Of a stretch of DNA of 6,161 nt, positions 5,818 through 6,161 are shown in pieces. The stretch comes from Crocinitomicaceae bacterium (GTDB taxonomy: Bacteria; Bacteroidota; Bacteroidia; Flavobacteriales_D; Crocinitomicaceae), in assembly GCA_003512365.1 (NCBI GenBank), contig DORI01000150.1, forward strand, positions 4,173-10,333, read 5' to 3'. Each line of letters starts with the position of its first letter. Positions within the stretch are counted from its first letter, which is position 1. The notes beneath the pieces were generated by a model. The model made no database searches. It had not been told where the DNA came from and saw only the letters and a list, made by a program, of their open reading frames with translations. A program made the translations under genes and the position numbers.

Positions 5818-6161
5818 ATGGAATCAGTAATCGGTTACGAAAAAGAGCTTAAATCTCATATCGAAAGAGAACGAGCTGCAGTTAAATTACAGAGTAAAGT
5901 AGGTGAATTACTTTACGATAAGGGAGTAGAATTGGTTTTATTTAGACATCATTTAACAGATGTAACCATTTCCGAAATATTAAATTTACATGAATATGCC
6001 GGAAAAGTTGTAAACAAACCTATCGATGTTTTCACTACTTCTGAACTTGCAGAAGAAATTTTGGCGATGTCATTGACTTCAGCTAAACTGGATATCGGAA
6101 AATTAGCGAGTGAGTGGCTAGCTGAGAAAGAGAATTATACTTCAAAATCTTCATTTTTATC
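5818..6161 (+). CDS. gap: Glyceraldehyde-3-phosphate dehydrogenase, long Bacteroidota type, N-terminal part cut by window edge
   Basis: The first 114 residues of a protein I recognise as the roughly 480-residue GAPDH type of Flavobacteriia. This type carries an extra N-terminal domain of over 100 residues before the NAD-binding Rossmann fold; the GAPDH core itself lies beyond the window. Recognisable blocks are YEKELKSHIERERAAVKL (7-24), LLYDKGVELVLFRHHL (31-46), SEILNLHEYAGKVVNKPI (52-69) and SAKLDIGKLASEW (88-100). The enzyme oxidises glyceraldehyde-3-phosphate in glycolysis or the reverse step in gluconeogenesis. The extension is helical, and its function is not known to me. It has its own promoter element just after the rpoD terminator. 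The ATG follows an AGTATAT leader with no Shine-Dalgarno sequence. Assignment rests on remembered similarity of the extension, so the catalytic Cys is not seen. Confidence 0.82.
   Translation, partial: MESVIGYEKELKSHIERERAAVKLQSKVGELLYDKGVELVLFRHHLTDVTISEILNLHEYAGKVVNKPIDVFTTSELAEEILAMSLTSAKLDIGKLASEWLAEKENYTSKSSFL

Noticed and set aside
1..6161. Mobile elements, CRISPR arrays, tRNA or rRNA genes, phage or defence genes
   Set aside because: None seen: no transposase or integrase motifs, no regularly spaced repeats, and no tRNA-like arms in the intergenic regions, which are all under 160 bases.

Overview
This is an AT-rich housekeeping region from a bacterium of the phylum Bacteroidota, most likely order Flavobacteriales. 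Three things support that placement. The primary sigma factor is the short form without region 1.1 that this phylum uses. The partial gene at the right edge is the long GAPDH type with an N-terminal extension that I recognise from this group. Good matches to the Bacteroidota -7 promoter element (TAnnTTTG) lie upstream of genes, and start codons have A-rich leaders with no clear Shine-Dalgarno sequence. I cannot name a genus.

Left part (1-3125, minus strand). A tightly packed unit reads leftward: dapF (meso-diaminopimelate synthesis), an unrecognised 170-residue protein, a GNAT acetyltransferase, mltG (membrane-anchored lytic transglycosylase) and the start of an exported glycosylasparaginase that runs off the left edge. 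Every junction overlaps (20, 17, 19 and 4 bases), so the five genes are probably one transcript with coupled translation. Two members make or cut peptidoglycan. The roles of the unknown protein and the acetyltransferase are open.

Middle (3126-3231). A short divergent intergenic region separates dapF from htrA. It carries a perfect 7+7 inverted repeat overlapping a -7-like element for dapF, plus three copies of a TTAACA/TGTTAA hexamer.

Right part (3232-6161, plus strand). First comes a Do/HtrA-family serine protease with two PDZ domains. After a 157-base AT-rich gap comes rpoD, which ends in a strong intrinsic terminator. A TATCTTTG promoter element follows that terminator almost directly and leads into gap, which is cut by the right edge.

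I see no mobile element, CRISPR array, tRNA or rRNA, and no clear new defence or metabolic system. The points most worth a second look are the unknown protein fused by overlaps into the dapF-mltG operon, the cysteine-rich exported part of MltG (including Cys in place of the usual Asp of the DPTV motif), and the dapF/htrA intergenic palindrome.
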